Positions 8,967-15,879 of a DNA stretch of 22,021 bases are shown here, one piece after another. How positions within the stretch are numbered: position 1 is the first letter of the stretch; each line of letters starts with the position of its first letter. The translations under genes and the position numbers were made by a program. The DNA lies in assembly GCA_002431915.1 (NCBI GenBank), contig DJEP01000041.1:1-22021 (forward strand). The letters are read 5' to 3'. The notes beneath the pieces were generated by a model that was given only the letters and a program-made list of their open reading frames with translations, had not been told where the DNA came from and ran no database searches. The stretch comes from Lachnospiraceae bacterium UBA5895 (GTDB taxonomy: Bacteria > Bacillota > Clostridia > Lachnospirales > Lachnospiraceae).

Positions 8967-9354
8967 TTACAAAAGTTTTGTGGTAAGCGCCTCCCGCAAT
9001 ACTTTTGAACAATTGATTCCGCGTTTATCGGCAAGTCTGGACATCCATGCCGGAAGCGAAACATTTTTTTCGGACCGCCTTGGTATCAGTCATGCTACGA
9101 TACTTTATGGTGTCTGCCTGGATGATCGTAAGAATATCTGTCGGTAAATGAGGAATCTCTGCCTGCAGCGTAGGCTCATTTGGAGTAATTTCCTCATCTT
9201 CCAAACCAAAAAGGCAAAGATTCAATGCATCAGTAATCAGTGCAATTGCTTCTGTCAAAGTCGGTGCGGTAGTAATACATCCGTCCACATCTGGAACCTT
9301 CGCATAGAAGGTTCCGTCTCTTTCAGTAATAACAGCGGTATATGTGTATTGCAT
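8967..9354 (-). pseudogene. hicB: HicB-family antitoxin, frameshifted in an A7 tract
   Basis: The N-terminal part (MQYTYTAVITERDGTFYAKVPDVDGC) is the HicB partial RNase-H-like fold that neutralises HicA mRNA-interferase toxins. After TDTKAVRK the reading frame runs through seven A residues (plus-strand T7 at 9064-9070) and ends early at 9025 with an unrelated tail. Removing one A restores NVSLPAWMSRLADKRGINC and SKVLREALTTKLL to a stop at 8967, a good HicB C-terminal DNA-binding segment. The intact product would be 128 residues. The start has AGAAGGAGG upstream. No hicA is found on either side, so this is an orphan antitoxin, possibly used as a regulator. The extra base could be a real mutation, a slippage site or an assembly error. 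Confidence 0.78.
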
Positions 9355-9412
9355 ATCATATGCCTCCTTCTATGCTTGGGATCTTCGCCAGTGCGTTCTT
9401 TTTTCTTTTTAT

Positions 9413-9441
9413 ATTATACACAATTATACACAAAAACAATA
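9413..9441 (-). promoter_or_regulatory. Candidate hicB promoter
   Basis: On the minus strand a perfect TATAAT (9413-9418) has a weak TATTGT (9436-9441) 17 bp upstream. A second TATAAT-like match overlaps at 9423-9428. It lies about 60 bp before the hicB start. Otherwise 9355-9517 shows no gene. Confidence 0.4.
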
Positions 9442-9517
9442 GTATGTAAGATACTCACTGTTATTGCGCCAGCAGGGAATGCCTCGTCACAATAAAGCTG
9501 GTAACTGCTATTTTACC

Positions 9518-10141
9518 GCTTCAATCCACGTCCCCACGAGAAGAGCAACCAAGTGCTGTCGTGGAATCAACACCGTTCGCATCATTTCAACCTGTACTCC
9601 CGCGAGGGGAGCGACGTAATCATTTCCATCTGAGTCCTTGCACATGTGATTTCAATCCACGCTCCCGCGCGGGGAGCGACGAAGTAAAGCTGATGGATAG
9701 TGCCATTATAATAGATTTCAATCCACGCTCCCGCGCGGGGAGCGACGGACATTTTGATTGATTCATACTTTGCATTGAAATTTCAATCCACGCTCCCGCG
9801 CGGGGAGCGACTGCAATATATGACAGTTCTTTTTCTTTTTCCTTATTTCAATCCACGCTCCCGCGCGGGGAGCGACGCAAGTCTCCAGTTCGCAGTGTCC
9901 TTTGACCTTGTATTTCAATCCACGCTCCCGCGCGGGGAGCGACTCTGCATAAGGCTCTAAATCCGCAGGGCAGGAAATTTCAATCCACGCTCCCGCGCGG
10001 GGAGCGACCACAGTACAAATGTTTCACATGGCAGTTAGGGCAAATTTCAATCCACGCTCCCGCGCGGGGAGCGACGAGAAGGAAAGGAGCTGCTCATGTC
10101 GATTCTGAGATTTCAATCCACGCTCCCGCGCGGGGAGCGAC
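9518..10141 (-). CRISPR. Type I-C CRISPR array, 10 repeats and 9 spacers
   Basis: Repeats of 32 nt in transcript sense run GTCGCTCCCCGC, then GCGGGAGCG, then TGGATTGAAAT. This is the type I-C repeat, with a 7-bp stem, a 5-nt loop and an 11-nt 3' handle. Starts on the plus strand are 9518, 9584, 9649, 9715, 9780, 9845, 9912, 9977, 10044 and 10110. The eight from 9649 onward are identical. The repeat at 9584 has 6 differences and the one at 9518 has 9, marking these as the leader-distal, oldest end. Spacers are 33-35 nt. The array is read leftward from the leader next to cas2, as expected. No spacer matches the rest of the window by eye. Confidence 0.98.
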
Positions 10142-10220
10142 ACCAATTTTCGCCAAAAATTTCTCTTCTCTCTTAGCAAAAATTGTCTAATACATTTAAT
10201 CTTTATAACAAACTTCCTTA

Positions 10221-10249
10221 ATTAAAAATATCTTTGTATGTTATTTCAA
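10221..10249 (-). promoter_or_regulatory. Candidate promoter for pre-crRNA
   Basis: On the minus strand TTGAAA (10244-10249) and TTTAAT (10221-10226) are 17 bp apart, each one base off consensus. Transcription would start near 10214, about 70 nt before the first repeat. Confidence 0.4.
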
Positions 10250-10267
10250 AAAAATACATAATTTTCA

Positions 10268-10312
10268 GGTGCGAATCTCCCAGGCATTTTATGTATGCTT
10301 AACTTTCGCACC
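10268..10312. repeat. 8-bp inverted repeat in the CRISPR leader
   Basis: GGTGCGAA (10268-10275) and TTCGCACC (10305-10312) are perfect reverse complements separated by 29 nt, with the outer end 2 nt from the cas2 stop. The long interval suggests a protein-binding or cruciform site rather than a simple terminator. Confidence 0.8.
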
Positions 10313-10314
10313 AG

Positions 10315-10605
10315 TTACAAAATCAGTGTCTGATCCGGGGCAATTCCTCTATCCACACCAATATGTTCTATCTTGGTCTGGTATTTATTACCCAGGTAGT
10401 AGAAGCGAAGGCTGTCCTTTTCTGTATCAATAATATCCTCAAGCGTCGCCTTCAATGCAATACTCTGAGCATTGTCTAAAATACACTCAAATACAGAATT
10501 TTGAACTCTTCTACCGTAATTGACACATTGCTTTGCCACTTTGCGCAATCGTGCTTTGCCAGCTACATTTTCTGTGTTGACATCATATGTGATCAATACT
10601 AGCAT
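10315..10605 (-). CDS. cas2: CRISPR-associated endonuclease Cas2
   Basis: A 96-residue Cas2 with the ferredoxin-like start MLVLITYDVNTE, where Asp8 is the conserved acidic residue, followed by RLRKVAKQCVNYGRRVQNSVFEC. Cas2 dimers bridge two Cas1 dimers in the spacer-integration complex. The ATG at 10605 is chosen by homology and by GGAAGTGAGG just upstream, which overlaps the end of cas1; the frame extends further upstream only as a shadow inside cas1. It starts 8 nt after the cas1 stop and is the last cas gene before the leader. Confidence 0.96.
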   Translation of the reverse strand: MLVLITYDVNTENVAGKARLRKVAKQCVNYGRRVQNSVFECILDNAQSIALKATLEDIIDTEKDSLRFYYLGNKYQTKIEHIGVDRGIAPDQTLIL

Positions 10606-10613
10606 ATCGTACC

Positions 10614-11645
10614 TCACTTCCACAGGAACGCAGGATAGCCGTCCAGATCGCCACGTAAAAATCGTGCCAGCAGCATTGCCTGTACATAAGGCACCATGCC
10701 CCATTCCACTTTTTCCTGCAAATAGGGATGTGTTATGGTCTCCTTTTTTCGATTCTGCCACTCCGTCAGTATCAGCCTGCGTCCATCATCATCCAGGAGA
10801 ACGGCACCGTTTTCTTTTTGTGTAAAATTTTTGGCTGTGATCATCCGCTTATTCACAAGCGACAACACAAAACGGTCTGCCATCACGGATCTCAGTTCCT
10901 CCATCATGTCCAGTGCCAAAGATGCTCTACCCGGGCGTTCCATATGTAGATATCCAACACAGGGATCCAACCCTACACACTCCAGTGCAGCTGCCTCCAT
11001 ATTCATCAACAATGTATACACAAAAGACAGCATCGCATTCATTTTATCGAGAGGCGGTCTCTTATTCCTGCCCTGAAATGTAAAATCTTTTTTCTGCTGC
11101 AGAATTAGTTCATCAAACACGCCAAAATAAATACTGGCTGCCTCTCCTTCATATCCCCTGAGTTCATCCCTGGAAGTACTGTTCTGAATCAACATCAAAG
11201 AATTTTTCAGCATTTCGGATGCCTTTTTTACCTGCTCTGCATCGATCTGCATGCTATGGTCCCTGACTGCCCGCTCCAGAACCCATCTTGCATTATGTAC
11301 TTTTCCGAGGATACAGTTTTTAGCAATCTCCAATCCCACCAGTTCATCTTTGCTGCTGGCATACTGTTGTTCCCTCAGGATCACGTTGCCCCGCACTTTC
11401 CCAGTGACCCGTGCCAGGAATTTCCCCTGCGGAGTCATGTAACACAGTGAAATATTTCGTTCAGCACAGGCCCCCATAAGTGCCGGACTGGTTCCCCGAT
11501 ATCCGAACGATACAATTCCCTCGAGGTTATGCAGCGGAACTCTGCCCAATTCTTTCTTGTCATCATAAATGACAATATTCTCACCATCCAACGACAAATA
11601 ACTGTTTTCGGAAGTAACATATAACGTATTCAATAATTTTTTCAT
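10614..11645 (-). CDS. cas1: CRISPR-associated endonuclease Cas1, type I-C
   Basis: A 343-residue integrase that, with Cas2, inserts new spacers at the leader end. Metal-binding residues are all visible: Glu166 in GYEGEAASIYF, His234 in GYLHMERPGRASLALD and Asp246 with the following acidic pair (MMEELR). The length is that of the type I-C Cas1 (about 343). The N-terminal beta-domain (1-80) begins MKKLLNTLYVTSENSYLSLD, which is typical for the subtype. Its ATG overlaps the cas4 stop by 4 nt (ATGA), with GGAGG upstream, so it is translationally coupled to cas4. Confidence 0.97.
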   Translation of the reverse strand: MKKLLNTLYVTSENSYLSLDGENIVIYDDKKELGRVPLHNLEGIVSFGYRGTSPALMGACAERNISLCYMTPQGKFLARVTGKVRGNVILREQQYASSKDELVGLEIAKNCILGKVHNARWVLERAVRDHSMQIDAEQVKKASEMLKNSLMLIQNSTSRDELRGYEGEAASIYFGVFDELILQQKKDFTFQGRNKRPPLDKMNAMLSFVYTLLMNMEAAALECVGLDPCVGYLHMERPGRASLALDMMEELRSVMADRFVLSLVNKRMITAKNFTQKENGAVLLDDDGRRLILTEWQNRKKETITHPYLQEKVEWGMVPYVQAMLLARFLRGDLDGYPAFLWK

Positions 11646-12307
11646 ACGTTTTCCTCCATAAGCGCCTGTTCCATATAGTTTTTGACCGAACCGGTTTTTG
11701 TAAGTTTTGGCATGCAGAGTTCCTTTAAAGAGCAGGCAGTGCAGCCTTTCCCCATCTTTACTTTCGGTGTATATTGCCGTTCGTAATATTGATGCATTTC
11801 CTGAAACATTTCCTTCACTTGACTGCGAAGTTCTGTCGTGATCTCTACGATTTCCCTACGTTTTGTCTCTCCGTAAAACAGTGCGCCTTCCGGAATCTGT
11901 GTGGAAAACATTTCTTCCAGGCACATTGCCTGCGCTGCTAATTGTAATTTATCTTCTTCTGTAATCTTAGGTTTTCCCTTTTTGTATTCGATCGGATATA
12001 CGGAAAAATTGCCTCTGTGCCCGTGCAGACGGATTCCATCCTCACATTTGTGAAATTCCACCACATCACACTCACCCGTGACGCCCATTTCTCTGGACGC
12101 CACGGGTAATGCTCTCGCTATGATCGTGTCTTTTCTTTTCTCGGTAAGATAGGGATCATGTGCCTTTTTATGCATCAGTTCGCCAATCACTGTATGTTCA
12201 TTTTCCGCCCACTGCTGCTCTATATGGATCAGCGCCCACTGTCTTTTGCAGAATCTGAAATGCTGGATCCCGGATATCATGAGATAATCATCTTCTGCAT
12301 ATTCCAT
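11642..12307 (-). CDS. cas4: CRISPR-associated exonuclease Cas4
   Basis: A 221-residue RecB-like nuclease that trims prespacers and helps select those with the right PAM and orientation. Cluster cysteines are Cys20 (FRFCKRQW) and Cys189, Cys192 and Cys198 (GCTACSLKELC), the usual four iron-sulphur ligands. RecB-type catalytic residues are His46, Asp81 (GECD), Glu107 and Lys109 (IEYKKGK), followed by the QLAAQAMCLEEM helix. It starts one base inside the cas7 stop (TAATG) and overlaps cas1 by 4 nt, so the adaptation genes are coupled to the effector genes. Confidence 0.96.
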   Translation of the reverse strand: MEYAEDDYLMISGIQHFRFCKRQWALIHIEQQWAENEHTVIGELMHKKAHDPYLTEKRKDTIIARALPVASREMGVTGECDVVEFHKCEDGIRLHGHRGNFSVYPIEYKKGKPKITEEDKLQLAAQAMCLEEMFSTQIPEGALFYGETKRREIVEITTELRSQVKEMFQEMHQYYERQYTPKVKMGKGCTACSLKELCMPKLTKTGSVKNYMEQALMEENV

Positions 12308-13218
12308 TAATTCATCCTTCTTACTTCCACAGAATCAGGGATCTGCTCCTCATGAACGGTAACTGTGTAATCCTGATATTTTCTGGGATATTCCACATCC
12401 TCATTTTTCTTTACATCTACGGCATCGAACAATTTATATGCCGGGCAGTCTCCCAGTTCTTTGCTATGTTTGAATACGATCAGTTCCCGCACTGCCATAT
12501 TACCTCTCGCTGCGGAATGGTCTACCTCGAGCATGTTAAGAATTGCTTCCCATAACAGTTCCAGATCCTCCTCGGAAAATCCGGTTACTTTCCGTGCAAG
12601 ATTTGCGGAAATATAGCCTTCTGCACGATACAGGCCGTAAGGAACGATGGTCTTTCTGCCCATCTCTGTATTCTTGTTTTCCGCATCTTTCTCTGTGGTA
12701 ATGGCAACTCTGGTGATGGTTACTTCCTGGCTGATGATCGGGTCGATGCTTCTTGCAAATCCGATCTGCACGGGTCCTCTCACCTGACCGCAGTTCAGCG
12801 ATGCTTTTACAAACGTAGTCATTACAGCGCCAAAGGTACGGATATCATAGAAATTCCGGCACATATAGTCTTTCAGTTTAAGATCTACACCGGGATCATT
12901 TTTCTTTAATTTCTTAAGTTCCTCCGTCACCTTTTTATCATCTGTTTCCGTGATTCCCATATCAGCGCAGGCTTCTCTGTCGCTACGGTTTAAGGGCACA
13001 TCTTCTTTAATATAAATCTTATATCCCTGAGCATCCTCTTTTACAGTCTCGACGTAATTGCGGATCTTACGTTTCAGGCAGACATCCGTTACCAGTCCCA
13101 GTCCACTCTCAGGATCCACTCTGGGCATGTTACCGGCATCGGGATCTCCGTTGGGATTGCCGTTCTCCACATCAAATAATACTACGAACTCATATCTGTT
13201 TTTGATTACTTCACTCAT
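12307..13218 (-). CDS. cas7: Cascade backbone subunit Cas7, type I-C (Csd2)
   Basis: A 303-residue RAMP-fold protein that polymerises along the crRNA spacer to form the Cascade backbone. The Csd2 signature is clear near the N-terminus: FVVLFDVENGNPNGDPDAGN, MPRVDPESGLG and LVTDVCLKRKIRNYVE. Length is slightly longer than or equal to the usual Csd2 (about 280-300). Its ATG follows the cas8c stop with no gap (TAA then ATG), and it shares one base with cas4, so it lies in a tightly packed operon. Confidence 0.96.
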   Translation of the reverse strand: MSEVIKNRYEFVVLFDVENGNPNGDPDAGNMPRVDPESGLGLVTDVCLKRKIRNYVETVKEDAQGYKIYIKEDVPLNRSDREACADMGITETDDKKVTEELKKLKKNDPGVDLKLKDYMCRNFYDIRTFGAVMTTFVKASLNCGQVRGPVQIGFARSIDPIISQEVTITRVAITTEKDAENKNTEMGRKTIVPYGLYRAEGYISANLARKVTGFSEEDLELLWEAILNMLEVDHSAARGNMAVRELIVFKHSKELGDCPAYKLFDAVDVKKNEDVEYPRKYQDYTVTVHEEQIPDSVEVRRMN

Positions 13219-13584
13219 TTATTTGTCCTCCCCTTTTTTATATTTTTCCTGCTGTTGATGATAGTAGCCAATCGCAAATTGTCCCTGCTGTTCCAGGGAT
13301 AAACGTTTCGGAAAATCATCAAATTTGCTCATAATTTTCCCCACTTCTTTTTCGTAATAGACTTTTGCTCCTCCTCTATCCCGTTCCAGCTTTTTCATAT
13401 GACTGTTTTTTAGTTTGAGTAACACCGGGAAAATAACTGCCGGCGTCGCGCATGCAGAATTAAAGTAGCGGTCATGAATCGTCGTAGTGATCGTCGGATT
13501 TGCCTCTTTCTGTATGCTTTCTAATACGGAAAACAATCTTCCCAATACATAGGCAATGTCATTGCGGTCTTCGTTCAATCCCAT
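13219..13584 (-). CDS. cas11c: Internally initiated Cascade small subunit Cas11c
   Basis: Inside cas8c, in the same frame, AAAGGAG (plus-strand 13593-13599) lies 8 nt before an ATG at 13584. From it a 121-residue helical protein would be made, starting MGLNEDRNDIAYVLGRLFSV. In characterised type I-C systems the small subunit Cas11 is produced in just this way from the 3' part of cas8c and is needed for a full Cascade. The Shine-Dalgarno quality and spacing are as good as those of the true gene starts here. Expression is inferred, not shown. Confidence 0.75.
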   Translation of the reverse strand: MGLNEDRNDIAYVLGRLFSVLESIQKEANPTITTTIHDRYFNSACATPAVIFPVLLKLKNSHMKKLERDRGGAKVYYEKEVGKIMSKFDDFPKRLSLEQQGQFAIGYYHQQQEKYKKGEDK

Positions 13585-14949
13585 GAGACTTTCTCCTTTC
13601 ATACAATTATAATTTTTGATCAAAACTGCCTTAATGATAGCAGCACGCTTCCAGTTCACGTTGCCGCATTCTGCCCGAATGCGAATCAGGGTGTTTGTAT
13701 ACAGGCTTGCCGGATATCGTCCACCGGATAGGATTGCCTGCAATACCAACGCTGCCATGTCCGGAACCGGGGTCTTATCTTTTGATTTCTGATTCACCGT
13801 CTCATTCAGCATGTCACGAATCCCCAGATAATCCTGTTCCTCCCATGCCGGTTTTACGATTTTGAGTCGTTCATAATGGTCTGCTATATTCTGTATGATT
13901 TTTCCGAAAGAATTCACATAGAAAAAACGGACCGACAATCGTGCTGCATTTGGTGCCAGCGCCAGTATGTAAAAATTCTGTTTCGGATCCATTTCCGCAT
14001 CTTCCAGGCAGATTCTTGTGCCTTCTTTCAGGCTGTCGAAAATGTCCTTCAGTTTTTTCTGATTATCTTTCGTGGGCTTAAACATATTCAGAAAGCATTT
14101 CTGATACTGTTCTTTACCGCTTTCCGCCCAAAACACGATCATGGAATCTCCCAGGGAAAAGGTGTAGTCCCGCTGAGACAGCAGGTAATTCAGTGCGGTG
14201 GTATATGCAAATTCTGCATATCTTCCCACCGGTGCATTATAACTCTGTTCCTTTCCGTAAGACTCAAATGACGGTGCATTGAATGACACCAACGCCGCTC
14301 CACTGGACTGTGCCCCGGGTACTCCTTTGATTGCTTTATGGATTCGGGATATCTCAGCCCTTTTACCGGTAACCAGACAAATGCCGTTATCTTCTCCACC
14401 ATTCTGCGCCCGATAGTTCTCCCAGCAGCCGCGAATCTCCGGATCATCCTGTGCTTCCTGACCTTCCACGGAAAAAATAAGATTGCCGCCTTCTGTCAGT
14501 TCTTCCCAGTTCTCCCGGATCACGGGATGTTCCGTTGCTTTCTGCGGATCCCATTTTTCAAAATAGGCTAAAATTGCCCTGGCTGTTTTTCCTTGTGCAG
14601 TTTGCAGTATCTGTCCATGCTTTTCTTTTGTAGCCTGGAAACAATCCATTACACGCGGGTTCGTCCCTTCTGCATCAATGCCAAGCATGTACTTGGAATT
14701 GTCACACAGGAAATTTGCTGCTACACCGGAAGATCTGGTCACCATCTCTGGTACAACGAGATTTGCCGGTACCCAGACTGCTTTTTTGCCACGCATATCC
14801 TCTATTTTTCGGGAAGTAATACCTATGATATCCCCCTCCGAAGACAAATTGATTTCGTGGGACACTTTCGCATGGCACCATCCAAGCCTGGAAACTTTTC
14901 CCTGCTCCGCCAGATTTTCATAGTATTTTACCAGTGCCTGTAATATCAT
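13219..14949 (-). CDS. cas8c: Cascade large subunit Cas8c (Csd1)
   Basis: A 576-residue type I-C large subunit that recognises the TTC PAM and helps recruit Cas3. The N-terminus MILQALVKYYENLAEQG and segments such as GWCHAKVSHEINL, NFLCDNSKYMLG and YTTALNYLLSQRDY are typical of Csd1. I start it at 14949, where ATG overlaps the cas5 stop as ATGA and GAGGTG lies upstream, rather than at the in-frame ATG at 14964 inside cas5. The C-terminal 121 residues can also be made separately from an internal start (see 13219-13584). Confidence 0.95.
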   Translation of the reverse strand: MILQALVKYYENLAEQGKVSRLGWCHAKVSHEINLSSEGDIIGITSRKIEDMRGKKAVWVPANLVVPEMVTRSSGVAANFLCDNSKYMLGIDAEGTNPRVMDCFQATKEKHGQILQTAQGKTARAILAYFEKWDPQKATEHPVIRENWEELTEGGNLIFSVEGQEAQDDPEIRGCWENYRAQNGGEDNGICLVTGKRAEISRIHKAIKGVPGAQSSGAALVSFNAPSFESYGKEQSYNAPVGRYAEFAYTTALNYLLSQRDYTFSLGDSMIVFWAESGKEQYQKCFLNMFKPTKDNQKKLKDIFDSLKEGTRICLEDAEMDPKQNFYILALAPNAARLSVRFFYVNSFGKIIQNIADHYERLKIVKPAWEEQDYLGIRDMLNETVNQKSKDKTPVPDMAALVLQAILSGGRYPASLYTNTLIRIRAECGNVNWKRAAIIKAVLIKNYNCMKGESLMGLNEDRNDIAYVLGRLFSVLESIQKEANPTITTTIHDRYFNSACATPAVIFPVLLKLKNSHMKKLERDRGGAKVYYEKEVGKIMSKFDDFPKRLSLEQQGQFAIGYYHQQQEKYKKGEDK

Positions 14950-15605
14950 CGCAGCACCTCGCAATCTCTCAGATCCACCACTCCGTGACGCATTACTGCC
15001 CGGAAAAACATCGGCCGAATATTCTCCGGATCACTGTAATCCATGTCGAATAGCATGATGCCAAGATCTTTTTCTGCTACTACATCATAAGCGGTATGAA
15101 TCTCTTCTTCGCAGAGAGCAAAATGTGCCGGAAACTCTCTACAGCCGAAGTATGGAGCATAATAAAATTCTCCTTTGCGCAGCCGTCTCATGATAATGTC
15201 CTTGAATTTTCCGGGATTATCAGAAGCATTGGCTTTCTCTGTCATCTCAAAATGGGCCTCGATGGTGTAGCTTACATTGCAGAGCAGCTGTGATGCTCTC
15301 TGTACAATATCTTCCTTCGTACTGATGTACAATGGTTTGTCTGCACCGTTATATGCCTGCAATACATTGCTTGCCAGGATCTTGCTTTTTACTTCATTTC
15401 GTCGTACACTTGTAAATTGGATAGGGTTTTTGACATAGATTTTGTCGATGATCCACCGCATTCCCGGATGCCAATAGATGGCTTCCAAAATACCGCGTGC
15501 CGCTGAGGGCGTGATGATGTCATAGCTGTAGCGTTCAACTTTGAGTTCGGGTCTCGAAAATAATGCATAGTCTCCCCATACATTTACTTTTACTCCGACT
15601 CCCAT
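14946..15605 (-). CDS. cas5c: crRNA-processing Cascade subunit Cas5, type I-C (Cas5d)
   Basis: A 219-residue RAMP protein that, in type I-C, replaces Cas6: it cuts pre-crRNA at the base of the repeat hairpin, leaving the 11-nt handle, and stays at the 5' end of the crRNA. The N-terminus GVKVNVWGDYALFSRPELKV and GCREFPAHF are subtype hallmarks. Tyr44 (EAIYWHPGM) and His118 are plausible counterparts of the known active-site Tyr and His, which is inference. AAGGTGG precedes the ATG. It is the first gene of the effector-adaptation operon, with a 377-bp regulatory gap upstream that separates it from cas3. Confidence 0.95.
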   Translation of the reverse strand: MGVGVKVNVWGDYALFSRPELKVERYSYDIITPSAARGILEAIYWHPGMRWIIDKIYVKNPIQFTSVRRNEVKSKILASNVLQAYNGADKPLYISTKEDIVQRASQLLCNVSYTIEAHFEMTEKANASDNPGKFKDIIMRRLRKGEFYYAPYFGCREFPAHFALCEEEIHTAYDVVAEKDLGIMLFDMDYSDPENIRPMFFRAVMRHGVVDLRDCEVLR

Positions 15606-15731
15606 TTATTCCACCTTCTTTCCACAATTAAAGCGCTGTTCCCGTTTACTGTTCCCTTGTAGTACTATTTTCGTCTGACAATAATACCCCCTTTGTAAAA
15701 TACTGTCTTTTTGTAGATATGATATGACAAT

Positions 15732-15760
15732 ATTTTAGTTTATCTTAATTTATCTGACAA
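15732..15760 (-). promoter_or_regulatory. Second candidate promoter for the cas5 operon
   Basis: On the minus strand TTGTCA (15755-15760) and TAAAAT (15732-15737) are 17 bp apart, each one base off consensus. It would start transcription about 23-33 bp downstream of the first candidate promoter. Either or both could serve cas5. Confidence 0.4.
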
Positions 15761-15764
15761 ATTC

Positions 15765-15793
15765 ACTATACTACAAGTCTTATATATTTGCAA
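15765..15793 (-). promoter_or_regulatory. Likely cas5-cas8c-cas7-cas4-cas1-cas2 promoter
   Basis: On the minus strand TTGCAA (15788-15793) and TATAGT (15765-15770) are 17 bp apart. Predicted start is near 15758, giving an untranslated leader of about 150 nt before cas5. The -35 box is directly next to the PAM-distal end of the protospacer-like site 15794-15827. Confidence 0.5.
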
Positions 15794-15830
15794 TACTTAT
15801 TTTCTATTCATAATGATAATTACAATTGAA
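15794..15830 (-). promoter_or_regulatory. Protospacer-like target with TTC PAM upstream of the cas5 promoter
   Basis: On the minus strand TTC (15830-15828), the type I-C PAM, is followed by AATTGTAATTATCATTA (15827-15811). This matches the first 17 nt of the spacer-like sequence at 15906 at 16 positions: 1-10 and 12-17 match, 11 differs. Beyond position 17 the match stops. A 34-nt protospacer footprint would end at 15794, one base before the -35 box. Seed-only pairing is expected to allow Cascade binding but not cleavage. Confidence 0.75.
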
Positions 15831-15864
15831 ATTTTTATTAGAACTATTAATTTTTTAAATCATA

Positions 15865-15873
15865 TGATATACT
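15865..15873 (+). promoter_or_regulatory. Extended -10 promoter for the crRNA-like RNA
   Basis: TGA followed by TATACT (15868-15873) forms an extended -10 element on the plus strand. The -35 position (about 15845-15850, TATTAA) is poor, which extended -10 promoters tolerate. The predicted start, near 15880, is the first base of the degenerate repeat. Confidence 0.5.
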
Positions 15874-15879
15874 TTCAAT

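Larger units (their letters stand above)
10142..10314 (-). promoter_or_regulatory. CRISPR leader between cas2 and the array
   Basis: An AT-rich 173-bp region upstream of the first perfect repeat in transcript sense. It holds an inverted repeat directly after the cas2 stop and a candidate promoter at 10221-10249. No coding frame is seen. This is where new spacers should be added, at the 10110-10141 repeat. Confidence 0.85.

Noticed and set aside
9355..9517. A hicA toxin gene upstream of hicB
   Set aside because: I read all three leftward frames in this stretch; none gives the small double-stranded-RNA-binding-like HicA protein or a remnant of it.
9561..10011. Open frames running through the CRISPR array on both strands
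   Set aside because: They translate the 32-nt repeats into recurring peptides (for example NPRSRAGSD and VAPRAGAWIEI); this is a known artefact of type I-C arrays.
9550..10109. Self-targeting by array spacers within this window
   Set aside because: By eye, none of the nine spacers has a long match elsewhere in the window; a full genome search was not possible.
15794..15812. A CreT-type toxin mini-gene (ATG AAT AGA AAA TAA on the minus strand inside the target site)
   Set aside because: It lies upstream of the likely -35 box, has no ribosome site and only one rare Arg codon. The RNA is better explained as a regulator of the cas promoter, though a toxin-antitoxin role is not excluded.
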